In this document: positions 1-13,504 of the stretch, in pieces
Numbering within the stretch: position 1 is the stretch's first letter
How the letters are laid out: each line of letters starts with the position of its first letter
NCBI GenBank assembly: GCA_027604705.1
Contig: JADHYV010000015.1
Span: 1 to 64,000, forward strand
Reading direction: 5' to 3'
DNA from: Allomyces arbusculus
Lineage: Eukaryota > Blastocladiomycota > Blastocladiomycetes > Blastocladiales > Blastocladiaceae
DNA length: 64,000 nucleotides
Position numbers and translations under genes: made by a program
The notes under the pieces: model-generated
What the model was told of the DNA's origin: nothing
The model's input: only the letters and a program-made list of their open reading frames with translations
Databases searched by the model: none

Positions 1-2288
<2,288 letters not shown>

Positions 2289-2384
2289 GAGAAGAGGAAG
2301 CATGATGGGCACATAGTCGCTGATCGACGAGCGTTAAGATCGTTCTGTTTTTCACTTTGCTTTGGGACAGCTGACAGCGGTACC

Positions 2385-3571
2385 TTAACCTTTAGCGATC
2401 TCAATGAATGTCGAAAATGAGTACCGAGAGTGAATTCGGTGCCCCCACATATCCAGGCCCCCAATGTTGATCTTGAGCGACAAGGGCTTGGAAGTAACGT
2501 GCGGCAGTCCGGACATGACAGCTTCGAGCCCAATTGCGTAGTGCGACTGGAGGACCAGTCCGCGAACATCCTGCCACGTCGAGACGATATGCGCCAGCGC
2601 TGCCACACTCTGGAGTCCACCAAGCCCTGTCTCGATGCATTGCAACGTCAGCGGGGTCAGCGCGATCACCCTTGCGGCCCGTGCATCGTCTGAAACGGAT
2701 TAGCGCCTGGGTCATCGGTCGGGGACATGCGGAGCGTCAAATGTGTGAGATGCGACGGCAGCTGCGTGATGCACGGAAGGATTCCATCGCTCTCAAGGGT
2801 CCGTTTGCGGAGCGTGGTGGGCCAACGGCGAGCTGATGCTATTGGCGGCACATGTTCTGGGGCCATGCTCATTTCCACGAGACGCGGCGGTGGCTTGTCC
2901 AACGTCCACGAGTTCAGCATCAAGTCAAGCAGGCGCAGATTTGAGGCCGGGAACCACAGCGGCGTCCAGCGACGCTTCGCATTGAGCGTTTCATGCCGGT
3001 TGATGTGCGGAACATGGCGACTCGCGTCGCATGGAGGCATGGCAATATGCCAGCGCACCTCGCTCCCATCCTCGTCGAATTCCATACATGCCACATCACC
3101 GACAGAGATCAGGTTCGAAAAGCGGATGGGAGAGTCGGCGTCGCAACTGATGGCGCCAAGATGCTGAAGCAGCGGCCAGAATCCTGGGCAAGCATGTTCA
3201 ATGGCAGCGCGCACGGCTGGCGCGTCGAGGACTGGAGCAGCGAGGACAAGATAAAGGTCACGCCGCGCGTCGTCCAACTTGGTTTCATGCACAGCCACGA
3301 CGGCCTGCATCACAGTATTGAGCACGACCAGCGGCATGCGCAAGCGACTTGCGCAAACCGGTGATGCTGTGGAAGATACAGCGGCGCTCGTCATGTTCAT
3401 TGCGAGAAGTAACTTCGCTCTTTGGGACGATTGGTGTCCACTTGACGAGACTCTCGGTTGGCCGGTTGAGCATGGAGGTACAAGTGCCAGGGATGAGAGA
3501 ATGACTCGCTCCAACAAGAAGTATACAGCGCAAGTGAGGAACATGACGCAGAAAGGTCGACGCCGTTTCAT
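2385..3571 (-). pseudogene. Decayed F-box/LRR paralogue, N-terminal half only (array copy D)
   Basis: An ATG at 3571 opens a 301-codon frame that aligns in order with the N-terminal half of the intact paralogue at 8242-10155. It has the degenerate F-box region (VLNTVMQAVVAVHETKLDD, then the DLYLVLAAPVLDAPAVRAAI segment), a tract with DVACMEFDEDG, and a KRRWTPLWFPASNLRLLDL segment. The homology then continues in a second frame from about 2669 to 2385 (ALAHIVSTWQDVRGLVL, GLEAVMSGLPHV), so there is one frameshift near 2665-2690. The C-terminal leucine-rich half is missing. The N-terminal 60 residues are hydrophobic and have no counterpart. I regard it as a truncated pseudogene. A short expressed protein from the first frame cannot be excluded. 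Confidence 0.6.
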
Positions 3572-3615
3572 TAAGCCCAGACTTCAAAATAACAGGATCA
3601 AGCGCCCGCCAACAT

Positions 3616-5464
3616 TTACGAAAAGAAGCACCACGTTTCCGTGCATTTGCAATCATCAACTTTGAGCCCTGGAGCGTTTTTCAGCTCACGGACCTTCCTG
3701 CGCGTCCAAGAACAATCATTGTAGAAGCGCAGCTTGCGGTGGTGCACGCGCTGTCCCGCCGTCGCGCCGGCATACTGCTCAAGCAGTGCCTCCACCAACT
3801 CCTTGTTCCGCAGCTTGTGCACGAGCACCTTGAGTGAGTGCACCGAGCGCGGCACCTGCTCCACCCACGCCGCGTCCACAAGACACCGACCGCGCAATTA
3901 CGGATACCAAACGCGGCAAGCCCTGGGGGCAGCTGAGAAACGAGCAGGGCGAGTAGAAAGAGGCCACAATTGGGAAGGTATGGCCAAAAGACGCGCACGC
4001 AAGGTTGAGGCAATTGAAATCGACACGGGCATTTCTTCAGTCCACCATGGTAACTGCACGTCAAGCGAGTCAGCGGCCAAGGGTAGCGCCGCCGTCAGCT
4101 CAAGAAGAAGCCCGTCTGACACGTCGAAGTCTTCCTCTAGGTACTGCTTGTCCGCAAGGTGCAGCGGCAGCGTTGGAAGCGGGCATTGCATCGCACGGAC
4201 CATGGCAACCCACGACTTCCACAGAGCAGAAGCATCATTGTCGCCCTGTATGGGACTGGTCACTGTCACAGAAATAGAGCCAAGTCCTCGACGGGCGCGA
4301 CAGGGCCGCCATGGCCTCAACAAGGCCCACCGTGGCAAATCCCTTCAGCGTGAGCGTTTCAAGTGCAGGCAAGGCCGACAGGACTTTGGCCAGGGTCTTC
4401 AGGACCGTGAGCCGCGCATCCATGCTCAATAACCAACTTAAACGCAAGTCCATGGCGAAGAGCGACAATGGCACACGCTCGAGAATACCGGTGAAGCTCT
4501 CGCTGGTCTTGGCGTTCCTGAGATCCAGATCCAGATGAGACAGGTGCGCGGGCAGAGATGCTGGCCGAGAGACGGGCAACTGACTGCGGCGCACCTTCAC
4601 CCTGCGCACCGAATCGGGCCAAACGTCGGCAGGAAACGAGGCCGTGTGATCTTCTCCATACTGCTGTTCCACCTCCACCTCAACACACCGATCGGGGACG
4701 CGCATCTCACCAGCGTTGGTCAACATCAACTTGAAGCGGCGAATTGCAATAGAAGGGACCCAGAGCAGCGTCCACTTGCGGTCGGCCTCGACCATCCAGC
4801 TAGTTCCAGACAGCGGGCGCCGCTCGGCATCGCGCGGCGGCAGAATATGGTAATAGCGGCACGGCGTTGATTCGCCAAGCCCATGATCATTTGCTGGCAA
4901 GCAACCGACGTCGCCAAAATCGAGGTGACACTTGGCCGGCACCGAAACCGGCGCGTGAGTATTGTGGCCAATCGATTTCGCGTGGTCGCGCAGCTGCTGC
5001 AAAACGTGCCAAGCATGGCGGATCGCGGCGCGCAGGGCCGGCACAAAAAGCTCGCGCGCGGCCAGAGCGAAATGATACAAGTCGCGTCGCGGATATTCAG
5101 GGAAGAGGTCGTAGCTGGTCGCAATCACGTTCATCAAATAATCGAGCACGTCGTCGGGCAACTGGGTCACAGTGGCCGACTTGGCAGCGGGAGCTTGTCC
5201 AAACACGTTGGGGTCCCCATGGGTTGGTTGGCACGAATAGCCGCTGGCTCGGCGGCCGACGAGGAAGCCGTGGTCATCATTGCGGATAGTGCCGTTGCTT
5301 GTCGATGGCGAGCGCGCAGAGGAGGGAGAAAGTTGCCGGTCCTCGAGCGCTGAGAAATCCGTGGGAATTGGAGGGAGTGGAGTCACAAAACAAGTTGCAA
5401 CAGATCCGCAGCTGCCAGATTCGTCGAAGAAGACAAACAGCATCCGACAAGCACCCGAACACAT
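3616..5464 (-). pseudogene. Decayed F-box/LRR paralogue with frameshifts and a deletion (array copy C)
   Basis: The first frame holds the F-box (QLPDDVLDYLMNVIATSYDL), the FALAARELFVPALRAAIRHA segment, DFGDVGCLPANDHG, the ADRKWTLLWVPSIAIRRFKL segment and the first leucine-rich part. Near 4290 homology shifts into the frame running to 3898 (SISVTVTSPIQG, LPLAADSLDVQL), then into a third frame (GLFLLALLVSQLPPGLAAF), and ends in the C-terminal piece WVEQVPRSVHSLKVLVHKL at 3616-3897. Compared with the intact copy, about 100 codons of leucine-rich sequence are lost before that last piece. There are thus at least three frame changes and one internal deletion. The start at 5464 is the first ATG of the frame. 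It is clearly the same family, and very unlikely to be functional unless several unrecognised introns exist. Confidence 0.65.
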
Positions 5465-5525
5465 ATCAAGAACGTCAATGAGCACATCAAGAACGTCGAC
5501 GAACACACATCAAGAACGTCAACAG
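5463..5525. repeat. Short imperfect tandem repeat, about three units
   Basis: Three successive copies of an ATCAAGAACGTC core are spaced about 21-24 bases apart, with variable AATGAGCAC or GACGAACACAC spacers. The repeat lies at the 5' end of array copy C, upstream of its F-box. It gives the antisense frame a VDVLDVLIDVLDM-like repeat. No function is evident; it resembles a minisatellite. Confidence 0.6.
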
Positions 5526-5699
5526 CGGGCAAGATGGCTGTGACATTCGCTTGAGAGGAAAAGAGAGCGCTTGCGCCACCATTTGCATCCATGAACTGGC
5601 TGAACACGCTGGAGATGGAAATTGTCGACAGCAGAATCCGTTATACCACGATTGTGGCCACCACCTTCATTTGAATCGGACACGTCCTGCACTCTGGAC

Positions 5700-6060
5700 C
5701 GTTGCGGATGATCAACCCCAGCATTCCTCCTGACACTCGACCGTTTCAACAACTTGGCACAAGACATGCGTAATACCATCAGCATTCAAGCAAATCCAAT
5801 AGCGACGAGTTAATGCCACTTGTGGTCCGCATTGACCAATGAATTGCCAGCCATCAAGCTTCGTCCAGCGTCGCGCGACGGGAGGATTATGTATGATCGA
5901 TGCTGTACCCTGCATGCGCCCAGCTCCTCATGATCCACCACAAGCAGATAGCCAAGGTCGCCAAAGTCAGGATTGCGACCAACGGGAACATGAACCGGAG
6001 CGCAGGAATCGTAACCAATCGAGGCCGCATGCTCTGGCGGCTGGAAGGAAACATGCGCTC
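5700..6060 (-). pseudogene. Fragment of a further F-box/LRR paralogue (copy B')
   Basis: Downstream of copy B and in the same frame is a second match to the middle of the family: SIGYDSCAPVHVPVGRNPD, then DFGDLGYLLVVDHEELG, YIILPSRDAGRSLMAGNS and ADHKW. These correspond to the SIGHNTHAPVSVP, DFGDVG and ADRKW segments of copy C. The F-box itself is gone, as is everything after ADHKW apart from a possible SSLLDLL remnant in another frame. The fragment therefore comes from a sixth unit of the array, mostly deleted between copies B and C. Confidence 0.5.
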
Positions 6061-6269
6061 CATCTCGTTGCCGCCAATGTTGACGAGCGCTTCCAACGTC
6101 GCCAACACGTCGAGCAAGCCACAAGTCCACGCCAATTTCATTCATCTTGGCGTTGGAATCGTCAAAGAGTGGGAAGCAGTCCAGTCGGGTTGCACAAGCG
6201 CATTGTTGGAGAACGGCGTCGAGCAAATTGCAGCAGAGGCAGCTGGTGCGAAGAGGTGGGGGGGAAGCC

Positions 6270-7976
6270 AGTGCCAAGTGAATCCGTTCACGACGCGCCT
6301 CTAGCAGAGCGTCGCGGGGTACATGTTGGAGCCACCCAGCCGGAACAATGTTGATGCCCTCGATCTCGTCCATGTGCAGCGTCTCTAGATGCCGCAATTT
6401 GGTCGTGAAACCGCGGGGCAGAACACCAGCAGGGCCATGCTTCCGCATGTGCGCTGTGGACCGCCGGTGGTTGGGCACTGTCTGAACCCGGATACGTTGC
6501 ATGCGCAGGACGCGGAGCGTCGGCGGAAGTGCTAGCGGGTGGACAAGATCCGGGAGCGAGAATTGCATGTTCCGAAGGGTCAACGTCGTGAGCGACGGCG
6601 GCAAGCGCGGGACAAGAGCGGAGAGCGGGAAGAGCCGCAGCGCTGGCCAATTCGTGAGCGCCAGTTCGCCGAGCGTCGGCACAAACAGCATGGCGTCAAT
6701 CATTTCCCGCGTGATCACGGGTAGACACAGGTCCAGGCCAGCGGTCGCAAAAGGAATGGCCTTGGCCAGCTGGAGTAACGTCGAAAAGAAATTTTGGAGG
6801 TCGTTCATGCCTGACCAGCCCAGCATTTGGAGTTTAAAGCTGGCCATGCAGCGTGGCAGAGCGCGGATCGATTTCGCGACGGATCAGATCTGATCGTTGC
6901 CAGGCCGTGGTCATCGTGGCCGGCAGAAAGCGAAGGGCGAGATCCAGCCAGAGCCGCTGCGCTTGCCCCGCCCGCTAGCACAGCGCTGCCGTCACCATGC
7001 CAATGTCCTCGGCGATATGCGCCACAATCTCGAGGTACGAGAGCGACGGGAGATTCTGAATGGCCTTGGCCAGGGCCACGTGATAGCGTTTCTGGGCATA
7101 GGTCTGGCGTTCTTCCCCAGGAGCACATCAATGGCCAGGGTGCTCACGGTGCAAGGAATGCGAGCAATAAGCTGGGGCATGGCGTTATCGCTCATCTTTT
7201 TCAGCGTCACCCGAGTCAAATTGGTCGGCAGGGCCAGCTGCCCGAGTGTGGGCAAATTGCCCAAGACCGTGGTGGCACCCAGAGTAGCTTCCACTTGCGG
7301 CTCGTCTGGCACGCAGGCGTGTCCTCGGCAACACGCGCCGGTGCTCGTCGCGCCGCGATATCACCAAGAACCACTTGCGCGTCTTGTAGAGGTATTTTCC
7401 CGTCACAAACTCCGTGGCCCCGTCCACAGTGCAGAACGGCTTCTCCATGTCGACAGCCAGGTACGACGGAGAAAACATTTCAGCGATCAGGTGGTTGGAA
7501 AAATCGGCGAAGCGAATCACCGCGCGCATGGCGGGCGCAAACAGAGTGGGAGCGGCAAGTGCAAGCTGGAAAAGGTCGGGCCGTGCCATCGGGAAGCGCT
7601 GCGCTACAGCGGCATGGGTGCGGCGCATTGTGTCCATGATGTCGGCGAGAATGTCGTGGGGCAGCTCATGCAGTCGAAGTGCCGGGCGGGAGCGTTCGGG
7701 TCCAAGTGGCGCCGTCGACGACTTTGCGGTAGGCACGCGGCCAGCAGGCATTGCAGACCGTGCAGGCGATACAAGCGTGGTGGTTGATGTTGATGATGCA
7801 GTGGACGGTCGCGGGCGATTGCGGCGAGTCGGGTCCTTGACGCCGTCATGCAGGAGACTGGAGCGCGCCAGCGACAGGTTGCGCAACAGAGTGAGTGGGA
7901 TGTGTGGGCTGGTTGAGCCATCGAGCATGTGCAGGACCGAAAGCACGAAATGGTGAGGTCGTAATAGGTCATGCAT
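6270..7976 (-). pseudogene. Decayed near-full-length F-box/LRR paralogue (array copy B)
   Basis: From an ATG at 7976 the F-box (ELPHDILADIMDTMRRTH) and FQLALAAPTLFAPAMRAVI segment match the intact gene closely. Around 7330 the match jumps frame (GNLPTLGQLALPTNLTRVTL), and roughly 50 codons are missing relative to the intact copy. The segment around 7000-6960 contains an in-frame stop. A third stretch from 6847 carries the leucine-rich C-terminal part (ELALTNWPALRLFPLSALV, RLPPSLTTLTLRN, HLETLHMDEIEGINIVPAG, WLQHVPRD). Gene order and spacing equal those of the intact copy directly upstream, so this is a tandem duplicate that has decayed. Read-through to the next fragment (copy B') is seen after WLQHVPRD. 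Confidence 0.65.
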
Positions 7977-8241
7977 TATTACTTCTTGTCATGGCCGTCA
8001 GCACAGCCAGCCAATTAACATTGGTGGGTCAGCTTCGACTCTCGGCCAAGAAGCCAACAATGATAGATATCCAGACTTGCTCTCCGCTTCACCCTTGGCA
8101 CCTTTCGTCTTTTCCCCAAACTGAGACGACTTTCCCAGTCTGTCCACACGCCAGGGTCAATCAGATGGAGCCAGAATCGATACATTTGGTGTAGGTGGTA
8201 TACAAAATCGCGACATGCCCAGGAAAGGGCCCACAACATGT

Positions 8242-10155
8242 TCACAGCAACAGATCATCCAAATTTACCTCGTCTTGGCAACCTGGCACAAAGCACTGCC
8301 GTAACGTCACATCAATCCCAGGCGTCGCGCACAGCTGCTCCCGCGTGGACGGCGAGAAGCTGCACTCCGACACAATTACACACACACACGGTGCGCCGCT
8401 CTTGCGTGGTCCCAAGGCGCCATACCGCGATATAATCGCATCAGCGACCACGTCTAGTAGCTGGTGCCCCACAACACTGAGCCGGTTGACCGACCTCGGC
8501 ACGTGCTCGAGCCACCCGGCTGGGTCAATGTTGGTGCCATCGAGCTGGTCAATGTACATCGTGGCCAAGTGCCGTGCGTTGGTCGTGAACGCGTCGAGCA
8601 CGGCACCGACCGGCCCGTGCTGCTGCAAGTGCGCGATATATCGCTGGTCCAAGACCCGCTGGGTTCGGATGCGGAGCAGCTGCAGCTCGCGGAGCCGCGG
8701 CGGGAGGACGAATGGGTGGACAAGGTCGGTCAGACTGAAGTCCATGCTGCGGAGCATCAGCGAAACGAGCGACGGCGGCAGGCGCGAGACGAGCGCAGAG
8801 ACCGGGAAAATCCGAGGCGCAGGCCAGTTCGTGAGCGATAACTCACGCAGAGTCGGCGCGAGCGGGACGACAGTCACCATTTCGCGCGTGAACACCGGGA
8901 GGACCAGGCTCAGCGTATCGGTCACGAGAGGAACGGCCTTGGCCAGCTGGGGCAGGGCCAGGAGGTATAACGCATCTGGAGTATTATCGTCCATCACATC
9001 GAGCGTGAAACTGGTCAGGCAGCGTGGAAGGGCGCGAACCGCTTCTGTCAGGAGCCGCATCCGTTCGGAGAAGTCGGTAGTGGCCCCCATTGAGCGAGCG
9101 ACATGAATAGTGAATGTGACCGAGAGCGATGTCTGCACCGACCGATTGAACAGCGCTGCCGACACTGTCTCCAGGCCCGACACAACATGCGTCGCGATCT
9201 CGAGGCCCCGCAGAGACGGCAACGTCGGAATGACCATGGCCAGGGCCGCGATGCTCGCGGATCGGGTCCGACGCGCGCCATTCTTGCCCGGAAGCATGTC
9301 AACCGTCAGGTGATTAATAGAGCGAGGAAATCGGGAGATCATTCGGGCCATGGCTTCATCGCTCATTCTGTGCAGCGTCACGCGAGACAGATTGGTCGGC
9401 AAGATCAAGTGTGCAACCGTCGGCAAGTCCCCATTTGCCACTACAACCCGTAGCGATTTCGGCCAAAACGAGGCCAAAAGGGGCGCTGCAGCCGACATTG
9501 GTTGATCAACCATGAGACACGTGCAGTTTTCGGGCGGAGCGCGCAGAGCGATCTGGTCGAGATGGTTCCAATTTTTGAAATGAAAGCGGCGGATAGATTT
9601 GCGTGGCACCCACAGCAGTGTCCACTTGCGACTCGTCATGCACGCGGGCGCGCCCTCTGGTAATAAATGTCGGTTCTTGTCGCGCCGCGGCAACACGATA
9701 AACCATTTACTCGTCCCAAGGCTGCCTTGCTTGCCCTTGACGACCTCGACGGCCACGTCGCCGACACGAAAAGACGCCTCCTGCAACTTGTCGGTCAGGC
9801 GCGACGACGGAAACATATCACACATGGGGTTGTTGGAGAATTGAGCAAAGCGGATTGCAGCACGGATGGCGGGAGCAAACAGGGAGGGTGCAGCAAGGGC
9901 CAGCTCAGCAAAGTCGCGACGCGCGGTCGGGGAACGCTGCGGAACAGCAGCATGAATACACCAAATCGCGTCCATGATCTTGTCCAGGATGTCGTCGGGC
10001 AGGTCATACAGTTGGAGCACGATTTCGGATTTTCCGGCCGGTGCTTGCAGGGCCGGCGTTATCGACGATTTCGGAGCGGGAACTGCGCTCGTCAGCAGCC
10101 CAAAGCATGCTAGCGAGCCAAGCATGGTGCTTGATGTCGAAGTCGACGATGACAT
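8242..10155 (-). CDS. F-box/leucine-rich protein, the only intact member of the array
   Basis: One open frame of 637 codons starts from ATG at 10155. Residues about 47-65 are a good F-box (LYDLPDDILDKIMDAIW) followed by the family segment ELALAAPSLFAPAIRAAIRF. Later come SRKWTLLWVPRKSIRRF and a series of leucine-rich repeat-like stretches: LPTVAHLILPTNLSRVTL, LRELSLTNWPAPRIFPVSAL, RLPPSLVSLMLRSMDFSL and RLRELQLLRIRTQRV. The C-terminus is Cys-containing (CVIVSECSF, CFVPGCQDE). F-box proteins recruit substrates to SCF ubiquitin ligases through Skp1. Substrate recognition by the leucine-rich part is the usual model, but here it is inference. It stands at the head of a minus-strand array of decayed copies and is divergent from the ZC3H3-like gene, with a 352-base shared upstream region. 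Confidence 0.75.
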   Translation of the reverse strand: MSSSTSTSSTMLGSLACFGLLTSAVPAPKSSITPALQAPAGKSEIVLQLYDLPDDILDKIMDAIWCIHAAVPQRSPTARRDFAELALAAPSLFAPAIRAAIRFAQFSNNPMCDMFPSSRLTDKLQEASFRVGDVAVEVVKGKQGSLGTSKWFIVLPRRDKNRHLLPEGAPACMTSRKWTLLWVPRKSIRRFHFKNWNHLDQIALRAPPENCTCLMVDQPMSAAAPLLASFWPKSLRVVVANGDLPTVAHLILPTNLSRVTLHRMSDEAMARMISRFPRSINHLTVDMLPGKNGARRTRSASIAALAMVIPTLPSLRGLEIATHVVSGLETVSAALFNRSVQTSLSVTFTIHVARSMGATTDFSERMRLLTEAVRALPRCLTSFTLDVMDDNTPDALYLLALPQLAKAVPLVTDTLSLVLPVFTREMVTVVPLAPTLRELSLTNWPAPRIFPVSALVSRLPPSLVSLMLRSMDFSLTDLVHPFVLPPRLRELQLLRIRTQRVLDQRYIAHLQQHGPVGAVLDAFTTNARHLATMYIDQLDGTNIDPAGWLEHVPRSVNRLSVVGHQLLDVVADAIISRYGALGPRKSGAPCVCVIVSECSFSPSTREQLCATPGIDVTLRQCFVPGCQDEVNLDDLLL

Positions 10156-10507
10156 GCCGCGGTCGGTTAGCTGCGAGTCGGGCCCAAGACGCTGTTGAAG
10201 TGGAGAGCATTGTTACGGTTGCACGACGCGACGCGAAGTCAAGACTGGAGCACATCGTGGTGGCCACCGCCCAAGGACAAGCATGGATGGCATGAGACGC
10301 GTCGGGAGTCGTGATATGTGAAAGTGGGCGTGGCAGATCTGGCATGTTTGATCAGGGTTTCCACGCTTCAGGTTTGCTCGGGTTTGCTCCATGCAGGGTT
10401 TGCAGCGGCTCTCCGGGCTCCGCCCCTGCCGCCGACACCAAGGCCGACTGCTTTGAATCGCCGTCGCCACGGCGCTCGCTCCAATTCGCTCCACGGCCCG
10501 CTCCAAT
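10156..10507. promoter_or_regulatory. Divergent intergenic region between F-box gene and ZC3H3-like gene
   Basis: A stretch of 352 bases separates two divergent start codons, so it must hold both promoters. It contains no long open frame that looks coding, and I see no clear TATA box. Short C/T-rich tracts precede the plus-strand ATG. Confidence 0.4.
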
Positions 10508-12570
10508 ATGTACCACTACCCGCATTCGTACCCGGCCGTGCCGCGCCCGTACATGGGCCCATCGCCCGCTGCCACCCCCGCCGGAATGCCGATTCGCCCT
10601 GGCGCCCCGCCTTATACCGTCGCTCACCCAGGTGCCTACGCTGTTCCCGCGGCCAGCCCGGCCTACGGATACGGCCATGGCCACGGTCACGGCGGTGTGA
10701 TGACGCCGTCGTATTGGCCGGCCGCGCATGCCACGACGCCGCCAGTGCACGATTACGGCTGGGCACCCGACACGCAACCTGTCCGCTCGCCCGCCGTGCG
10801 CCCCGCCTACCGCAACATGACACTCGTGCGGCAGCAGCCAGCGACAGATTCGGCGCCCAAAATTGCGACAGCTGCACCGGTTCAGCCAGCGTCTGTGCCC
10901 GCACCGAGCCTCCCCAGTTCCAAACTGACACCTTTGGCCAAGTCTCCAATCGCGACCCCGTCGACCACGCCGCCATCGGCCTCCGCGTCGGCACCCGCGT
11001 CGCCTGCACCCGAAACGCCTCCGTCTTCAACAGTGCAGTACGTGCGCAACCGCGCCAACCAGCTCGTGCGCAAGGATTTGAGTACGCGTCGCTGTTTGCT
11101 CCTCCACGCCCTGATCCGAGTCGCATCGTTTCTGAACGCAATCCTTTGCAGTCTCGTCGCCCTCCCCGGCCCCGTCGTCGTCGGCGAGTGCCGCGGTTAC
11201 GCCTGCGACCCCAATACGTACGCGTCGTGCATTTCAGCTGCGGCTCCACTGCCAGGTTCCTGACGTTTCACAGGTCTTTGTCCCCTCTTAGCCTCGACGA
11301 GTCCATCGACAGTCTCCAACTCACAGTTTGTGACGCGCGGCAGGTCGCTGATTCGCAAGGAGGCCTTACGCCCACCCACAACCAAGACGTCGAGAGGCAC
11401 GGCGACGCCGACAGGCTCGACCGCGTCCACGACCAGCAGCTCCAACTCCAACTATGTCCAGACGTCCAAAGGATCCTTGGTCCGCCGCGACCTCGTTCGC
11501 AAGCCCGTGTCGACGCGCCGCTTTGCCAAGCGCAAGTCGAACACCGGTCCCGTCATTTTGCGCGGCAAGATTGTGACGCTCAACGGCGCCAACTATGTGC
11601 AGGGCCAGGACGGCAAGCTGACTCGACTCGAGCCCGGCAAGTTCATCGTTCGGTCCGCGTCATGCTGGGGCACTTCGTGGAGATGAATGCAAGTGCAACT
11701 GACGTGCTCACTTGCACGCCTTCAGCAATTCAACGAACCCCAAGGCCAAGCACTGCACCTACTTTCAGCGCTTCGGTACGAACTCTCGTTTGATTACTCC
11801 TCCCGCCGCACGATATTCACGAGCAATCTTCCTCCATACACGCCCCAGGTACCTGCTCGCGCGGTACGGCCTGCACTCTAATTCACGACCCGGTGCGCAT
11901 CGCCGTATGCCGGTTCGAGCTCTTTGGCCGCGACCACGACGCGACGCGGTGCAAGCACAACCACATGCTCACCGCGCACAATACGCCGCACTGCGCGCAC
12001 TTCCAGCGCGGCGCTTGCACCAACGCCGCGTGCAAGTTCATTCACGCCAAGCCCGCACCGGGCGCACCCGTTTGTCGCGACTTTCTCGACGGGTACTGCC
12101 CGCGCGGCGCACAGTGCACGGCGCGGCACGTCTGGGAGTGTCCGCAGGGCACCGCGTGCAGCAACGACAAGTGCCGCTGGCAACATCCGGGACCACGGAA
12201 GCGCGGCGCGCCCGGCACAGGGTCGCCGGTGTCGGCCAAGCGCGCGCGGCTCGATGAGACCGACGAGCTGCCGATTTTGTTCCGCAACAAGGACGAGTAT
12301 TGGGATCTCGGCGACGCGAGTGACGAGGAGCAGGAGGATGTAGAGGTGGCCGTGGACCAGAGCGAGGACGGCGAGGTCGAGCTCGAGTGGTTCGACACGC
12401 CGAGTGGTTCCGGGTCGCCTACGGGCAGCGACCACGGCGAGACGATGGATGAGGACAGTGGTAACCAGGATGACCTGATCCTGTTTGACTACGATTCGGA
12501 CGACGAGGAGCAGGAGGATGGGGAAATGCGGGCCGACGAGAACGACGGTGGTCTCGGTTCGGCCGAGTGA
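10508..12570 (+). CDS. CCCH zinc-finger protein, ZC3H3-like (four exons)
   Basis: Exons read as 10508-11081, 11313-11652, 11726-11775 and 11849-12570. The phases agree and give about 561 residues. The N-terminus is Pro/Ala/Tyr/His-rich. Then come short YVRNRANQLVRKDL, FVTRGRSLIRKE, YVQTSKGSLVRRDL and YVQGQDGKLTRL motifs, the same kind of repeated Y-V-x-x-x-x-x-L-V/I-R motif seen in ZC3H3. Next is a CCCH array: finger 1 is split by an intron and fits C-x8-C-x5-C-x3-H exactly once spliced, which supports the splice sites. Finger 2 lacks one cysteine. Fingers 3-5 are regular (HCAHFQRGACTNAACKFIH, CRDFLDGYCPRGAQC, then ACSNDKCRWQH). An acidic tail follows. ZC3H3 acts in nuclear polyadenylation-coupled mRNA export. 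Orthology is inferred from domain order. Confidence 0.8.
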
Positions 12571-13504
12571 CGGCTGACGCACTCCTTTCTCCAGTTCTTG
12601 CCGAAATCGGTTGTGGATAGAGGTACGTAGCGCCGACCAGACCCTTCGACATTTTCTTTCCGCTGCGGCTCGAGCGCCTAGTCCGACCACGAAGCGCGGC
12701 AACTTGAGCGTGACGCGCTTGTCCCGAAGAAACCCATTTGACCAGCTCGCGGCTACCAAGACACGCGTGTTCGTGTCTGCCGTTGCCGTTCTTTCCGTTC
12801 TTCCTCCAGCTGGCACGCGCCCTCCCCACCCACCCACCCACGCCCCCCGCGTGCCCATGTGCACATAACGGCCTGCTGTGAATGAGATGGACTGTCTGAG
12901 ATCCTGAATTGGATTTTGCGGCGCCTTGTATCTACATTATTCAATACACGTTGACGTGATTCGTTCTTACCGTTGCATCCGCTCATTATCTCGGCCTTTG
13001 GCGAGGAGCAGCCGTATGTGCGGAGAAAGTGACCTGCGGAGCATCCACCCTCGCCAGCCAACTTGCTCCCACAAATACGCGATTGCGGGGCATAAACACT
13101 TCGGGTGTTCAAGCGTCGTGGGTAATGGAGCTCGCAAAGGCGGCAGCATACGCTCAGATTGATGTCTGCCGTGGCAGTAACAACTCCACACTGTCGACTG
13201 GCCAATAGAAATGCAGACGTTGAAAAACGATGCGCACGGGATCACAATCCAAATATTTCGGGTGCTGCGGCAACACAGGAATGAACGTCGCATCGGTCTC
13301 ACGAACCGAGTTGATTAGCAACAATTGTATTTACCAAACAAAACGAAAAGTAACGCGTCGTCGACCAACTGACCGACCAATCCTGCATTTGCACACCGCG
13401 ACACGGTTCGTGCGGACCGGGCACGTCACTTGAACTCCCAGTAAAAGCTCTCGCTGTCGACCTCCTTTGTCAGCTTGGGCGCCAATCTCTTCTTCCAACA
13501 CATA
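12571..13504. other. Convergent intergenic region
   Basis: This is 3' flank shared by the ZC3H3-like gene and the minus-strand gene that ends at 13505. It contains a short CACC-type simple repeat around 12825-12845 and becomes AT-richer after 12,880. I see no gene. Confidence 0.4.
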
